A DNA stretch of 64,000 bases from Acanthosepion lycidas (GCA_963932145.1 OZ010580.1:38255855-38319854); one strand, 5' to 3'; counted from the first letter of the stretch, positions 54,983 through 63,925 are shown. The notes: generated by a model from the sequence alone, not told the origin. Program-made: numbers and translations.

Positions 54983-55000
54983 TTGATGAAGTCCAGAAAC
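54983..55000 (+). ncRNA. Minimal hammerhead-like motif (very weak)
   Basis: TTGATGA, AGTCCA, GAAAC. The loop-stem is almost absent. It resembles the GTCC hairpin repeats at 26135 and 47385. Confidence 0.2.
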
Positions 55001-55276
55001 GTATAAACAGTAACATTACATATAAAAGATTCAACCTTTGCATGTATATTTAATGTCATTTTCCTTTCTGCTATTGTAAACATGGACTGAAATTAAAAAT
55101 GGCTCTGGTACGAACCTAAATAGTCTGGTCCATTCATTAAAAATATAGGAAATCTTTTTTTGGGAGAGGGAATAACTTTGTACATTAGCAGTCTTTAAAC
55201 CTTCCTTAGGCCTTGACACTTGTCAAAATAAAAAATATTGAATTTTTTTTTGAAAGGGGTTATGTTCATAATATTA

Positions 55277-55356
55277 TTAGGTTGGTGCAAAAATAATGTC
55301 GTTTTCTCACATAGTAACATATGTGAGAAAACGACATTGTTTTTGCACCAACCTAA
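55277..55356. mobile_element. Palindromic mariner MITE, 80-bp type
   Basis: Family ends, TA at 55275-55276 and 55357-55358, arms with one mismatch, loop AGTAACAT. Nearly identical to 26777-26856. Confidence 0.93.
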
Positions 55357-55359
55357 TAA

Positions 55360-56435
55360 TATAGTGTGAAATTGATCTCTGATTTTTTACAGAGTTATTG
55401 AACTTAATAGTTATTTGTAAATATCAAGTTTGAAAATGTGGTTATTGATATCTGCATATTTTCTTAGTTTTCAGAATTTTTTAAAGTATTTTTTTGCATG
55501 GGATTTTTTTCTGAAGCCCATTCACAAACATTTGAGGTTAATAATTATCTATCTTAAATGAAGAATAAATGGATGCATAATTATGAGATGGTCTAAGAAA
55601 TATTTAAAGAATGCTAATACACAAAAATTATTTCCAAAATTATTTTTCTCTGTGTTTTATGAGTAGAGCTGTCTATTTAATTAGTACCAGTACTCTCCAC
55701 CCATGTTAGAGATTCAACCAGAAATCCACTGAACAGACCTGCATACTTTTTCATGCAAAGACAATTCCTGCAACACAGGGGAAACAATTTTTACCAAAAT
55801 TTATCTATCAGAAAATATCTTGTGTAATGAACAGAAACAAGTGAAAATATCAAGGAAGCAGGATTTTAGCTTCCTGCCTGTCAGTGTCAATTAGCTGCAG
55901 CATAATGTGGCCAATCTTTTCTCTGCCCTTTCTCTTTTAAATTATTTATGCTCTCATATTGTGGCCGATGTCTCAGCAGGTGGTTTTGATTAAGAGGGGA
56001 AAGATAGATTTTGTTGGAGACCTGGATTTGGGCCATAGTAGAAAGCATTCTCACCACTATTCTTACAATACTGTGCATTATTGTGCAAGTTAGCCTTGCT
56101 GGATCCTTGTCAATGTCTTGTCATCAGCATACTTGGCACGTGAATGCCCACTAAAATATCTAAAAATTAGATTGCCTCTTTTTAATAAACTGAATTTGTT
56201 TCAACTGTTTACAAGTAAATCTTCGAATTTTAAAGATAAGCAATTTTTTTCTCAAACAATAAAAAAATTGTCTGACTAACATTAAGCTACTAGTAATGGT
56301 AACAATATTATCTTCAATTTATTTTTAATAAATAAAACATTTTCAACCATTATTATTAATTTTTATTAGTGTTAACTTCCATCTTTATTTTCATCTGTTG
56401 TTTTTTTCCCCACAACATTTACACTTTTTTTATCA
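55360..56435. other. No supported gene; one unresolved minus-strand ORF
   Basis: The minus-strand frame 56078-55887 reads LSPLNQNHLLRHRPQYESIN then NLKEKGQRKDWPHYAAAN. Composition is more protein-like than the AT-repeat ORFs but I recognise no family and see no clear splice sites. Confidence 0.3.
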
Positions 56436-56437
56436 TT

Positions 56438-56540
56438 TCACCCCAAGCAAGGCAATAAAATCACTATGATGCAAGAGATTACTGAGTGTTAGAGAATATG
56501 AGAAAACTTCTATTAAGGATAGAGTATAATAAAATAATAA
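56438..56540 (-). mobile_element. Jockey/CR1-like LINE 3' terminus
   Basis: ATTTCACCCCAAGCAAGGCA, then TCACTATGATGCAAGAGATT, is the inverted 3' end seen at 9000-9050 and 30480-30530. Confidence 0.65.
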
Positions 56541-56939
56541 AAATTAAAAAAACAGACAATAACGATATATGTCCGAGCATTTGCATCTATTCTATTAGCC
56601 ATTTTCAGGGATGTTTTTGTATTTTAAGTTTTTAACTGAATGTTTATATTTTTCTATATGCATCGGTAGTGATAAGAATGTTTTTCCTTTTGTTTCTTTT
56701 TTGTTTATTATTATTTTCCAAACACAGCAAATTGTAGCCATATTTATAATTGACAATATTGAGTGATGGGTTTTTTTATTATTAATGCTTCCATTATTTT
56801 AAACCATTTCTACATTAGAATTCTTGTAAACAAATGTGGAAACCTATCAAATTTCATCCATAATATGCAAATATAATTGCTTCTATTATATTTTTATTCT
56901 CTATGAGTATATTATAGATGGAGTTTGGTTGGTTACCAC

Positions 56940-57155
56940 ATGTGCTTAAATTAGTCCTAATTGAGCCAAGGTCAGAGTGATGTGAGTCTTCTTGATAGAC
57001 ATGGAGTGTCCAATATATTTATTCTTGAATTTGTTTTCATCAGAAACACATTTTCTTAAAAGACATGTGAATTTGTAAATGATATTGGTTCTCTGTAATT
57101 TGGATCTTGCAGGTGAGTTGAAAATAGCAAATAGAATAACCCAAAATCTCATGTA
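56940..57155 (-). mobile_element. Penelope-like GIY-YIG remnant, second family
   Basis: The minus-strand frame 57152-56946 reads KLQRTNIIYKFTCLLRKCVS then DENKFKNKYIGHSMSIKKTH. IIYKF-C...C...KYIGH is the GIY-YIG core (IIY/YIG) with the paired Cys typical of Penelope-like nucleases. The expected TTTLSRRLT stretch is changed and the frame ends soon after. It differs from the copy at 1-639. Confidence 0.75.
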
Positions 57156-57310
57156 TTAGAACATTTGTACAATTTTTATACACTCTATGTCCAGAAAAGA
57201 AATCACTTATATGAACACAAAAAAAAATTGAATAAAATGCTTAATCACAGTACCTAGTCAATCATCTTTAATGAAACTTGTATAAAAGAGGGATTACTGC
57301 ACAAATACAC

Positions 57311-57313
<3 letters not shown>

Positions 57314-57360
<47 letters not shown>
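57314..57360. repeat. (TA)n microsatellite
   Basis: A pure TA tract. Confidence 0.95.
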
Positions 57361-57362
<2 letters not shown>

Positions 57363-57486
57363 TATGAAAAACTAGGTAATCCATATGGGTAGACCCAAGG
57401 AGGATAAAATCCAGAGAGCTCAATGTAAATCCAGAGCAAATAATTTGAATAAAAACAGACCACTTTAAAGTTCCATGTAATAAATT

Positions 57487-57525
57487 ATTTCACCACAGCC
57501 CTTTTAAAGGACTGCGTATCATCAG
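57487..57525 (-). ncRNA. Hammerhead-like motif with long stem
   Basis: On the minus strand CTGATGA is followed by TACGCAGTCCTTTAAAAGGG and CTGTGGT, then GAAAT. CGCAGTCCTTT can pair with AAGGGCTGTG. It lies between two (TA)n tracts and about 330 bases from the Penelope-like GIY-YIG remnant. The last core base is T, not C. Confidence 0.42.
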
Positions 57526-57615
57526 ACTTTACTTCCAAAGGTTGAAACAAAAAATGAAAAGAAATTTACACATTTTTGATGGACAGTATTAAGTATATAT
57601 AAATTAACGAAGTGA

Positions 57616-57616
<1 letters not shown>

Positions 57617-57678
<62 letters not shown>
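57617..57678. repeat. (TA)n microsatellite
   Basis: A TA tract of about 60 bases. Confidence 0.95.
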
Positions 57679-57679
<1 letters not shown>

Positions 57680-58149
57680 TTATATATTTGTATCCAAAAT
57701 GTAAGCAATGTAATTTAAGCAATTAATGAGTTTTTATCCAAAAATATTTCTTATTAATATAAAAAACTATTTTAATGGGTACATATGTTTTAGTAGACAT
57801 ATCTGTTTACTTACAAATAGGGAATTTAATGCCTACCAGCCAGGATCATCAGAAGTATTTTTAAAGAAAATATATCCTTTGGCAAGGATCATATGTTCTT
57901 TTTAATAAAACTTTTAACTATCTAAGCAAAAAAATAATTTCCCTTGTTTAATATTCTATAAATTCTAAATATGTGTCATGCTATTGAGATCGTTCTATAA
58001 GATGCTGCAGAATTAATATATACTGTGATTTCTATCAATTAAAGTGTACATTTAAAAAAACATCCTCCAAAAAACACCCTCTTTCTTATACCCTATTAGT
58101 AGGATTACAGATACTACACTTATAGACCCCTCTTTGAAATACTATTCCC

Positions 58150-58170
58150 CTGATGACTGCAGAAGGAAAT
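58150..58170 (+). ncRNA. Weak hammerhead-like motif
   Basis: CTGATGA, CTGCAGAAG, GAAAT. Short stem and imperfect second box. It lies at the start of the duplicated block at 58180. Confidence 0.22.
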
Positions 58171-58179
58171 ATTTTGCTT

Positions 58180-58545
58180 GAGGTACAATATTTAATGGTT
58201 GCAATATAAACATATCTGTTAAAATCAAACAGCAAGAAAATTAACAATATTTTACAGTTACCATAAAGAAGCAAATCGAAGAATAAAGTGGACAAAAAAG
58301 ATCTTAACTTTTTTGTCTTTTGATTTACCTCTTTATGATAATGATAAAAGATTTTCTGTTATTCTTTTCCGTTGTTTTATTTTAATATATTTGGTAACAT
58401 ATATGTATGACTCGGTCAACAAAATTTAATATTTGCAATAAATATGGACAAATAGGAATCAAACAGCAGGAAAGAATAACAAAACTGTTTTAGTTGCCAT
58501 AAAGAAACAAAAAGACAAAAATTGCTTAAACTGTTTTCATTTGTC
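58180..58545 (+). repeat. Direct duplication, about 250-bp period
   Basis: AATATTTAATGGTTGCAATA ... ATCAAACAGCAAGAAAATTA ... GTTACCATAAAGAAGCAAA (58187-58276) recurs as TTTAATATTTGCAATAAATA ... ATCAAACAGCAGGAAAGAAT ... GTTGCCATAAAGAAACAAA (58425-58512). Confidence 0.75.
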
Positions 58546-58640
58546 TCTCATCAGAGTTTTATCAAAGACTGAAAAATGTGACCAATGACAGAACTATAAT
58601 GAGAGATCAATGAAAACCAGTTAAGCATTTTTTGTCTATT
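58508..58640. repeat. Inverted repeat, ~48-bp arms
   Basis: GACAAAAATTGCTTAAACTG and TTTTCATTTGTCTCTCATCA (58514-58553) are mirrored by TGAGAGATCAATGAAAACCA and GTTAAGCATTTTTTGTC (58601-58638). The left arm, read on the minus strand, contains CTGATGA followed at nine bases by GAAAA, a decayed version of the motif. Confidence 0.75.
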
Positions 58641-58778
58641 TTTGTATTGCAGTTTACTTCATTGAGGTAACTATTTTTTGTTTGTCTTTCCTGTTTGATT
58701 TTATTAACATCCATTTTTGTACACTATTTACATTATTCAGACTATTGTCCTCATCTTTGTCGCCATATTTATTACAGT

Positions 58779-58811
58779 GTTTCAGCTGTTGCATTCTCCA
58801 GCCTTCTTCAG
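58779..58811 (-). ncRNA. Hammerhead-like motif, left member of pair
   Basis: Minus strand: CTGAAGA, A, GGCT, loop, AGCT, GAAAC. Both boxes are exact, with a four-pair stem. Confidence 0.42.
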
Positions 58812-59009
58812 GTGGTTGGCACATGGCACAGTGGAAAAAGGTGTTAATTGGATCCAGTGACAGGACGCAAAGAATGTGAGTTCAATATCTGGTTAACGCA
58901 GTGGAGAACTTGGAGAGGGGAATTAACAGATAACTGATATCCATTAGACATGGCATGTGGAACTAGAATACTCTACCCCAGTGAGGGTTCAGTTTGACAT
59001 CCCAACCAC

Positions 59010-59042
59010 CTGAAGAAGGCCGGAGCATACAATGGCCAAAAT
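59010..59042 (+). ncRNA. Hammerhead-like motif, right member of pair
   Basis: CTGAAGA, A, GGCC, loop GGAGCATACAAT, GGCC, then AAAAT in place of GAAAC. The stem differs from its partner by a compensatory C-G to T-A change. Confidence 0.35.
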
Positions 59043-59324
59043 GTTGTAATAAATATGGCGACAAAAATGAGGACAATAGTCCGAATAATATAAAGAGCGT
59101 ATATAATACCTCATCTCAGAAATATAGACAGATCCATTTTTGTTGCAATTAATGAAATATATATTAAACAAAAATATTAAATTGTGATTACAAATTAAAA
59201 TAATGTTTCAATATAAAAGACTGTTACATTCAATCATTATCATTTGTCCCATAATCCAAAAGAGATCCTATTGTACTTTCTATCCACACAACTTTGTCAC
59301 TTCTTCCTGTCCAAGGCAATCTTT

Positions 59325-59775
59325 TCAAGTGTCAAAAGTGGTATTCCAGTGTCCTCTCTGAGATGGTCTATTTCTGGTCTTTTTGCACATTAAAGTTGGT
59401 TGGAAAACATGAAGCCGAAAGGGATTTCCACAAATGAGAAGTGTGAGAAAAGAAACTGTCAGCATAGAATTTATCGCTACATTTAGCCAGCTCAACTGTA
59501 AACTAATGAGATCTTGATGCCAGTCTAGTACTGTGCTTAAATTCAAAATGTCTAGGTACCAAAGTAAAGAGCTCATCCAAGCAATTAGCATGATATTATT
59601 TATAGAAAAGACACAGAGAGGCAACCTTACAATAGTGGGAAAGTGACTGAATTCAAGCTGCCAAATCAGGACAAATAATATTGATGATTTTTCTTTGGAT
59701 TTTATCAAGAACCTCAAGGCAAATAGCAGAAGTACCAGACCATATGTGACAGCAATATTCTTAGCATGGATCAAT
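59325..59775 (-). mobile_element. Jockey/CR1-like LINE C-terminal remnant
   Basis: The 149-codon minus-strand ORF reads across shifted frames (FSHFPTIVRLPLCVFSINNI, LSTVLDWHQDLISLQLSWLN). The DNA matches the 37235-37665 copy (CAAATGAGAAGTGTGAGAAA, GTCTAGTACTGTGCTTAAAT), and 59700-59770 extends into the HIWSG-like block. Not a host gene. Confidence 0.72.
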
Positions 59776-59779
59776 GGTA

Positions 59780-60515
59780 GACTTATAGATATGTAAGCTA
59801 GAAAAATTGTCTTTCACAAGACAATGAACCAACTTTTTTAGCAATGACCTAGCAATGGATTCAATATAAAATTTATTTTGAAATTGTAAAGAAATCTGTA
59901 GAAATTAAAATTTTGTGAAGCAAACAAATGAAACAAACTCAAATTATAGTGGACACATTATTGAAACATAATTCTATTAATTAATATGTTTCAGACAAAA
60001 TAAAAATGTCTTTTTATTGAAAATTAAAACACAATATCCCAAATGAATGAATAAATACCATCTTAAAATAAAATCTAATAAACATATATGTTCAAAAGAA
60101 AGACAAGGACACAGACTTCAAAACATATATCAACTTTTATTAATTCACAGTTTTAGCTTTTAAGCATGTATAGTTATTAAGTTATTAGAAATGTTATACT
60201 ATTCAAGTAACACATTTTAGAATAGAGCTGAGCATTTTTCTGTTAAATATTTTCACTCAGTTCCTGAATACTATTATATTCCCGTGATAATTATAAATAA
60301 AAGAACATATGTATCAAGTAGTCAGAGATAGTAATAGTCCATGTGATAGTCTAAGTAGCAATTGATGTAATTTTGCAAGTCTAAGTCATTCAAAAATATT
60401 CCTGTATCTTATCAATTTCCTACTGTATGCAAACTTCATAAAAAACAGTTTTAGTGAAACACCTCAATGATTTCTGGAATATAAAAGTTTTGGATTTATA
60501 CTTTTGTATTATTTA
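59780..60515. other. AT-rich DNA, no gene seen
   Basis: No recognised repeat or exon. Confidence 0.4.
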
Positions 60516-60516
60516 A

Positions 60517-60661
60517 ACGTTATTTATAGTGGATATCCATATTTGAGTAGACGCTCTGTTTATTTATTAAACAGTATATTTTTTTTATTACTAAATAAAT
60601 ATACTGTTTAATAAATAAATGGAACATCTGCTCAAATATGAGTATCTACTAAAAGTAATGT
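60517..60661. repeat. MITE-like hairpin, ~60-bp arms
   Basis: TATCCATATTTGAGTAGACG and GTTTATTTATTAAACAGTAT (left) are mirrored by ATACTGTTTAATAAATAAAT and TGCTCAAATATGAGTATCTA (right). Related single arms occur at 3630-3715 and 45630-45700. No terminal signature was identified. Confidence 0.85.
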
Positions 60662-60904
60662 TTAAGTAGTAAAATCTGGATTAATAAATTAAAATCCATC
60701 ACGTCTTTAGAAATTTACACTTTATCTGCTTTCCTCTTTTCCTTTCCTTTTTATTTGTGAATATTTTTACAAGGTCAAATTTTCACCCCAACAACTTTCC
60801 ACAAGCCATTAATCTACCTTGCAGTTCTAACCATTTAGTGAATGAAATGTATGACAAGAACTCAGAAAGACAAAACATAACAAGTAAACCTAATTCTTCC
60901 AAGA

Positions 60905-61015
60905 ATTGGTCAATCTTGGCTTTTCACAATTTCCAATCCTTTATAGTTCTTAGTAAAGTTCGTCTTTTTGATATCTCTCCTAATCCCTGTTTTTCTGGCT
61001 ATTTAATTGATATAA
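60905..61015 (-). mobile_element. Short BovB/RTE-like LINE fragment (tentative)
   Basis: TTCACAATTTCCAATCCTTT, AGTTCTTAGTAAAGTTCGTC and CTTTTTGATATCTCTCCTAA parallel the start of the inverted copy at 52440-52510. Confidence 0.4.
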
Positions 61016-61064
61016 AACAAGACTTCACTATTTAAAATGTTGACTAAAGAGTTTAATCGTTTGC

Positions 61065-61360
61065 TTAGTTTTTTTATGGTTTATTAACCCACTGTGTGGT
61101 ATTTAAACCCAAAACATATTTTGGATTCAAAGAATAATAGTTTTCTTTTTACTGAGTGAATATTAACAATTTTTTGAGAATAACAATGATTTTTCCAAAT
61201 ATGACTCTTACTATTTAATCAATAGCTGGGGGGATCAGATGGATTCATACCTTTCCAAAAGTTATTTGTGTAAGTAAATGTAAGGAACCAGACTAGAACT
61301 CAAACTTACCTCTTTGATTACTCATTCTGAGCTACTATCCATTACACCACCTGCACATCC
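61065..61360 (-). mobile_element. 5S/tRNA chimeric SINE without 5S head
   Basis: Inverted order: tail (TTTATTAACCCACTGTGTGG), body (CAATAGCTGGGGGGATCAGA), tRNA-like part (CTATCCATTACACCACCTGC). It stops at the 5S junction. Confidence 0.78.
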
Positions 61361-61369
61361 ATTGACTAA

Positions 61370-61800
61370 AGAGAAATTTCTTTTCTCAAGATAACAGGAT
61401 TGAGATTTTAAATCTTGTGATTTCTTGACCAGCACCCCAACCATGGTGCTCTCTGTCAACCCTGGGACAATAGCCAGTCAGTGTTTGTGAAAAATTTTGG
61501 ATGGCTGAACAAACATTTGGATGTTTATGGAGAAAAGCAGGAAGCTGTGTCTAAAAGGATTCTGATAGATGTTGCCATTCTCTTCCTTGACGTTGTCTTT
61601 TATTCTGTCTGTTGTGAGTGGGTAAGCATTATATTCCTACACTTTGTTGGTGCTTATGTAACACGCCTGCTGCCGTCACGTCAACCTGTCCCCCAAACAG
61701 ATGTTAACTTTGACCAACAAATTTCAAGTGACAGTAGTCAAGCAGTCAAAAGTTTTGCTTGGAACATTTCCGCCTTTTCATTATCTCTGTTACCATATTA
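61370..61800. other. Less AT-rich unrecognised block
   Basis: The frame 61481-61867 (128 codons) includes RLLPSRQPVPQTDVNFDQQI and SSDSSQAVKSFAWN but runs into a T-rich tandem repeat. A GAGTGGGTAAGC donor-like string lies at 61616. I cannot assign a gene. Confidence 0.25.
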
Positions 61801-62070
61801 CAATATTATTGATGGTGCAAAAATATTGCACAATATTTGTTTCAGTTTTTTTTATTCATTTTTTTAAAACTGTAATACTGGAAAATTTCAGTCATTTCAT
61901 TATTTCCTTTGCTAATAGTATTGTTAAGATAGAAATATTGCACAATATTTGTTTCATTTTTTTTATTCATTTTTTTTAAAGTTGTAATATTGGAAAATTT
62001 CAGTCACTTCATTATTTCCATTGCTAATTCAATAGTATTGTTAAGAGAGAAATATTGCACAATATTCTAA
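61800..62070 (+). repeat. Tandem repeat, ~110-bp unit, about 2.5 copies
   Basis: GAAATATTGCACAATATTTG recurs at about 61827, 61931 and 62049 (last shortened), with TTTTATTCATTTTTTT and GGAAAATTTCAGTCA between. Confidence 0.9.
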
Positions 62071-62369
62071 GTTTAATTTATTTTTTCTGCTTTCATTCTT
62101 TTAACAGATAATATAGATAGTGTAATTAATTAAAATAATGTTGTGTAACATTAGCATTTTCTGCCAAGGTCCTTATAAAACAATGATAGTCTTTTACAAT
62201 GAGATTTCAGCAATCTTTAACAATGAGTATTATTAATTGATGTTTCATTAGAGATGAGTGGATATCATCAATTGATAACTTAAACTTTTTCAAATGATAT
62301 CTGCTTCATTCATTCATAATTTGATTCAAACTAACTGGTGAATCTTGGATTTCTGAAGTTACTATTTTT

Positions 62370-62495
62370 TTAATTGATTTCATCCTAAGTAAAGCCACAA
62401 AGACACAAAGGGTTACTGGGTGTGAAAGAATAAGGAACAAAAACATTATTAATGAGCAGGAAGAGAAAAAAGTAATCAGGAGGACAGTACTCGTG
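62370..62495 (-). mobile_element. Jockey/CR1-like LINE 3' terminus
   Basis: TTCATCCTAAGTAAAGCCAC, AAAGGGTTACTGGGTGTGAA and AGTAATCAGGAGGACAGTA match the 37250-37350 copy. Confidence 0.65.
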
Positions 62496-63085
62496 TTCAT
62501 AAGGTTAGCTCATGGACTATATACCTGCAAATAAAGTTGGTAGAACAAGCCAAACAACATCCTGTGTCTTTATGCAATACTCTTTGAAGTGAAAAGAGGT
62601 AAAAAAAAAAAAGAGTAACAGCTTAGCGCAAAGAATGCGCCACTTCATTTTGCTCCTAATGGTTCAAAATATTATATTTACAGACCAAACATTTGATTTA
62701 TTTCTCTATTTTTATAATCTAAAAGAGCTAAAATATCACTTATATAGATTTTTGGATACAGTTAAGATGAAAATAATTATAAAATTGTCTTTTAAAATAT
62801 TAATTTTATCTTTTTTATCAATTTAGCATTCACTCATTCCATGCAGTGTAATGGTCAAATGTTGATATCAGTAAATGATGATAAAATTTATGCATAGGTT
62901 AGTCAGTTGGCAGTGTGACACCACTAAGTGAGCTTGTGGGCTCTGTGACCACCATGACAAATTACCTGCCAATTTTTCAGGGTGTTTTGGCAAAATATCT
63001 CATCACCCATGTATGTCAACTCCCAGCCGACACCCACACATCTTTATAGTCTAAATGTTAATTCCAATAACTTCTGACATTTTAC
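62496..63085. other. No gene recognised
   Basis: A somewhat less AT-rich block at 62900-63040 (CTGTGACCACCATGACAAAT) is of unknown nature. Confidence 0.4.
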
Positions 63086-63089
63086 AGAG

Positions 63090-63290
63090 CAGAAATGACC
63101 ATTGAAAGGGAAATTTCACCTAATAAATGAGATTAAGAAGAAAACGAAGAGGCAGTTTCTTGTGATCCTCAAAGATCATAATAGAATTTACAGAGATTTT
63201 TTGAAAATTTGAAGGAATAGAAAAAGTGTGAATACTTTGAAAGGGATCAAGGTACCCTTTTCCTAGGGAGGTTATTTTTTAGTTAATAGT
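63090..63290 (+). repeat. Dispersed repeat, copy 2
   Basis: Same order and strand as 7665-7850: GACCATTGAAAGGGAAATTT, GATTAAGAAG, TGATCCTCAAAGATC, TTTTTTGAAAATTTGAAGGA and TTTTCCTAGGGAGGTTA. Confidence 0.6.
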
Positions 63291-63464
63291 AAATGGCTAG
63301 ATGCTTTCCAGACCTTATATATTCACACACATATATTCCTTCCTCCTTATATACATGCAGAGTGAACTAGATATATGTTGTGTGTGCATGTTATATAGCG
63401 GTTATTGATGCACAAAGTAGTATCAGCGAGCTGAGAAAAATTTTGACAAAGGCTATAGTGTTCA

Positions 63465-63560
63465 TTTTTTCACAAGTGGCCTTGAGAAAAGTATAAATCT
63501 ATCTCTTGCCCCCTCCTTCTATGGGTTAAATAGTAGAACAGATTGAGCTGTCCAGTTTTA
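63465..63560 (+). mobile_element. 5S/tRNA chimeric SINE body fragment
   Basis: CCTTGAGAAAAGTATAAATC and TTCTATGGGTTAAATAG match the body. It directly precedes a full copy. Confidence 0.6.
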
Positions 63561-63561
63561 G

Positions 63562-63925
63562 TTTCTCATATGATCACTGAAATTAAACAATATTGAGCAT
63601 AGGTAGTAACTAGATAGGTGACTGCTTGGGAATACCAGGTACTCTAAGTTTAGATGTGCAGGCAGTGTAATGGATAACGGTTCAAAATCAGAAACAGAAA
63701 GCCAAGTTCAAATTCCAGTCAGGTTCGTTATATACACTTACACACAAATAACCTTAGGAAAGGTATGAATCCATTGCTTCTCACCCCCAACTATGGATTA
63801 AAGTGTAGGACTTGTATCAGAAAATCAGAATTTATCTCAAAAAATTCTTACAATCCAAAAGTATGTTCCAGCTTTAACTATCCTGAAAAAGGTTGATAAG
63901 CCATAAAAAAGCAAATTTAAGTTAG
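63562..63925 (+). mobile_element. 5S/tRNA chimeric SINE, full-length reference copy
   Basis: The 5S-like head at about 63568-63650 (ATGATCACTGAAATTAAACA, GTGACTGCTTGGGAATACCA) is followed by a tRNA-like part at about 63655-63720 (box A AGTGTAATGGATAACGG, box B AGTTCAAATTCC). The body runs from about 63720 to 63810 (CCCCAACTATGGATTAAAGT), and the tail ends GGTTGATAAGCCATAAAAAA. Both promoter types are internal RNA polymerase III promoters. At least 13 copies or fragments lie in this window. Confidence 0.9.

Larger units (their letters stand above)
58705..59105. repeat. Inverted repeat (Penelope-type terminal repeat, inferred) with two facing motifs
   Basis: 58718-58820 (CACTATTTACATTATTCAGA, CTATTGTCCTCATCTTTGTC, GCCATATTTATTACAG) is mirrored by 59000-59105. 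The arms are about 100 bp and the centre about 180 bp. The 7905-8060 copy is a single arm. Confidence 0.85.

Noticed and set aside
59325-59774. 149-codon minus-strand ORF as a host gene
   Set aside because: It reads through a decayed LINE copy in mixed frames.
63562-63660. Functional 5S rRNA gene
   Set aside because: Only part of 5S is present, it is fused to a tRNA-like part and SINE body, and the same chimera recurs at many sites with decay.
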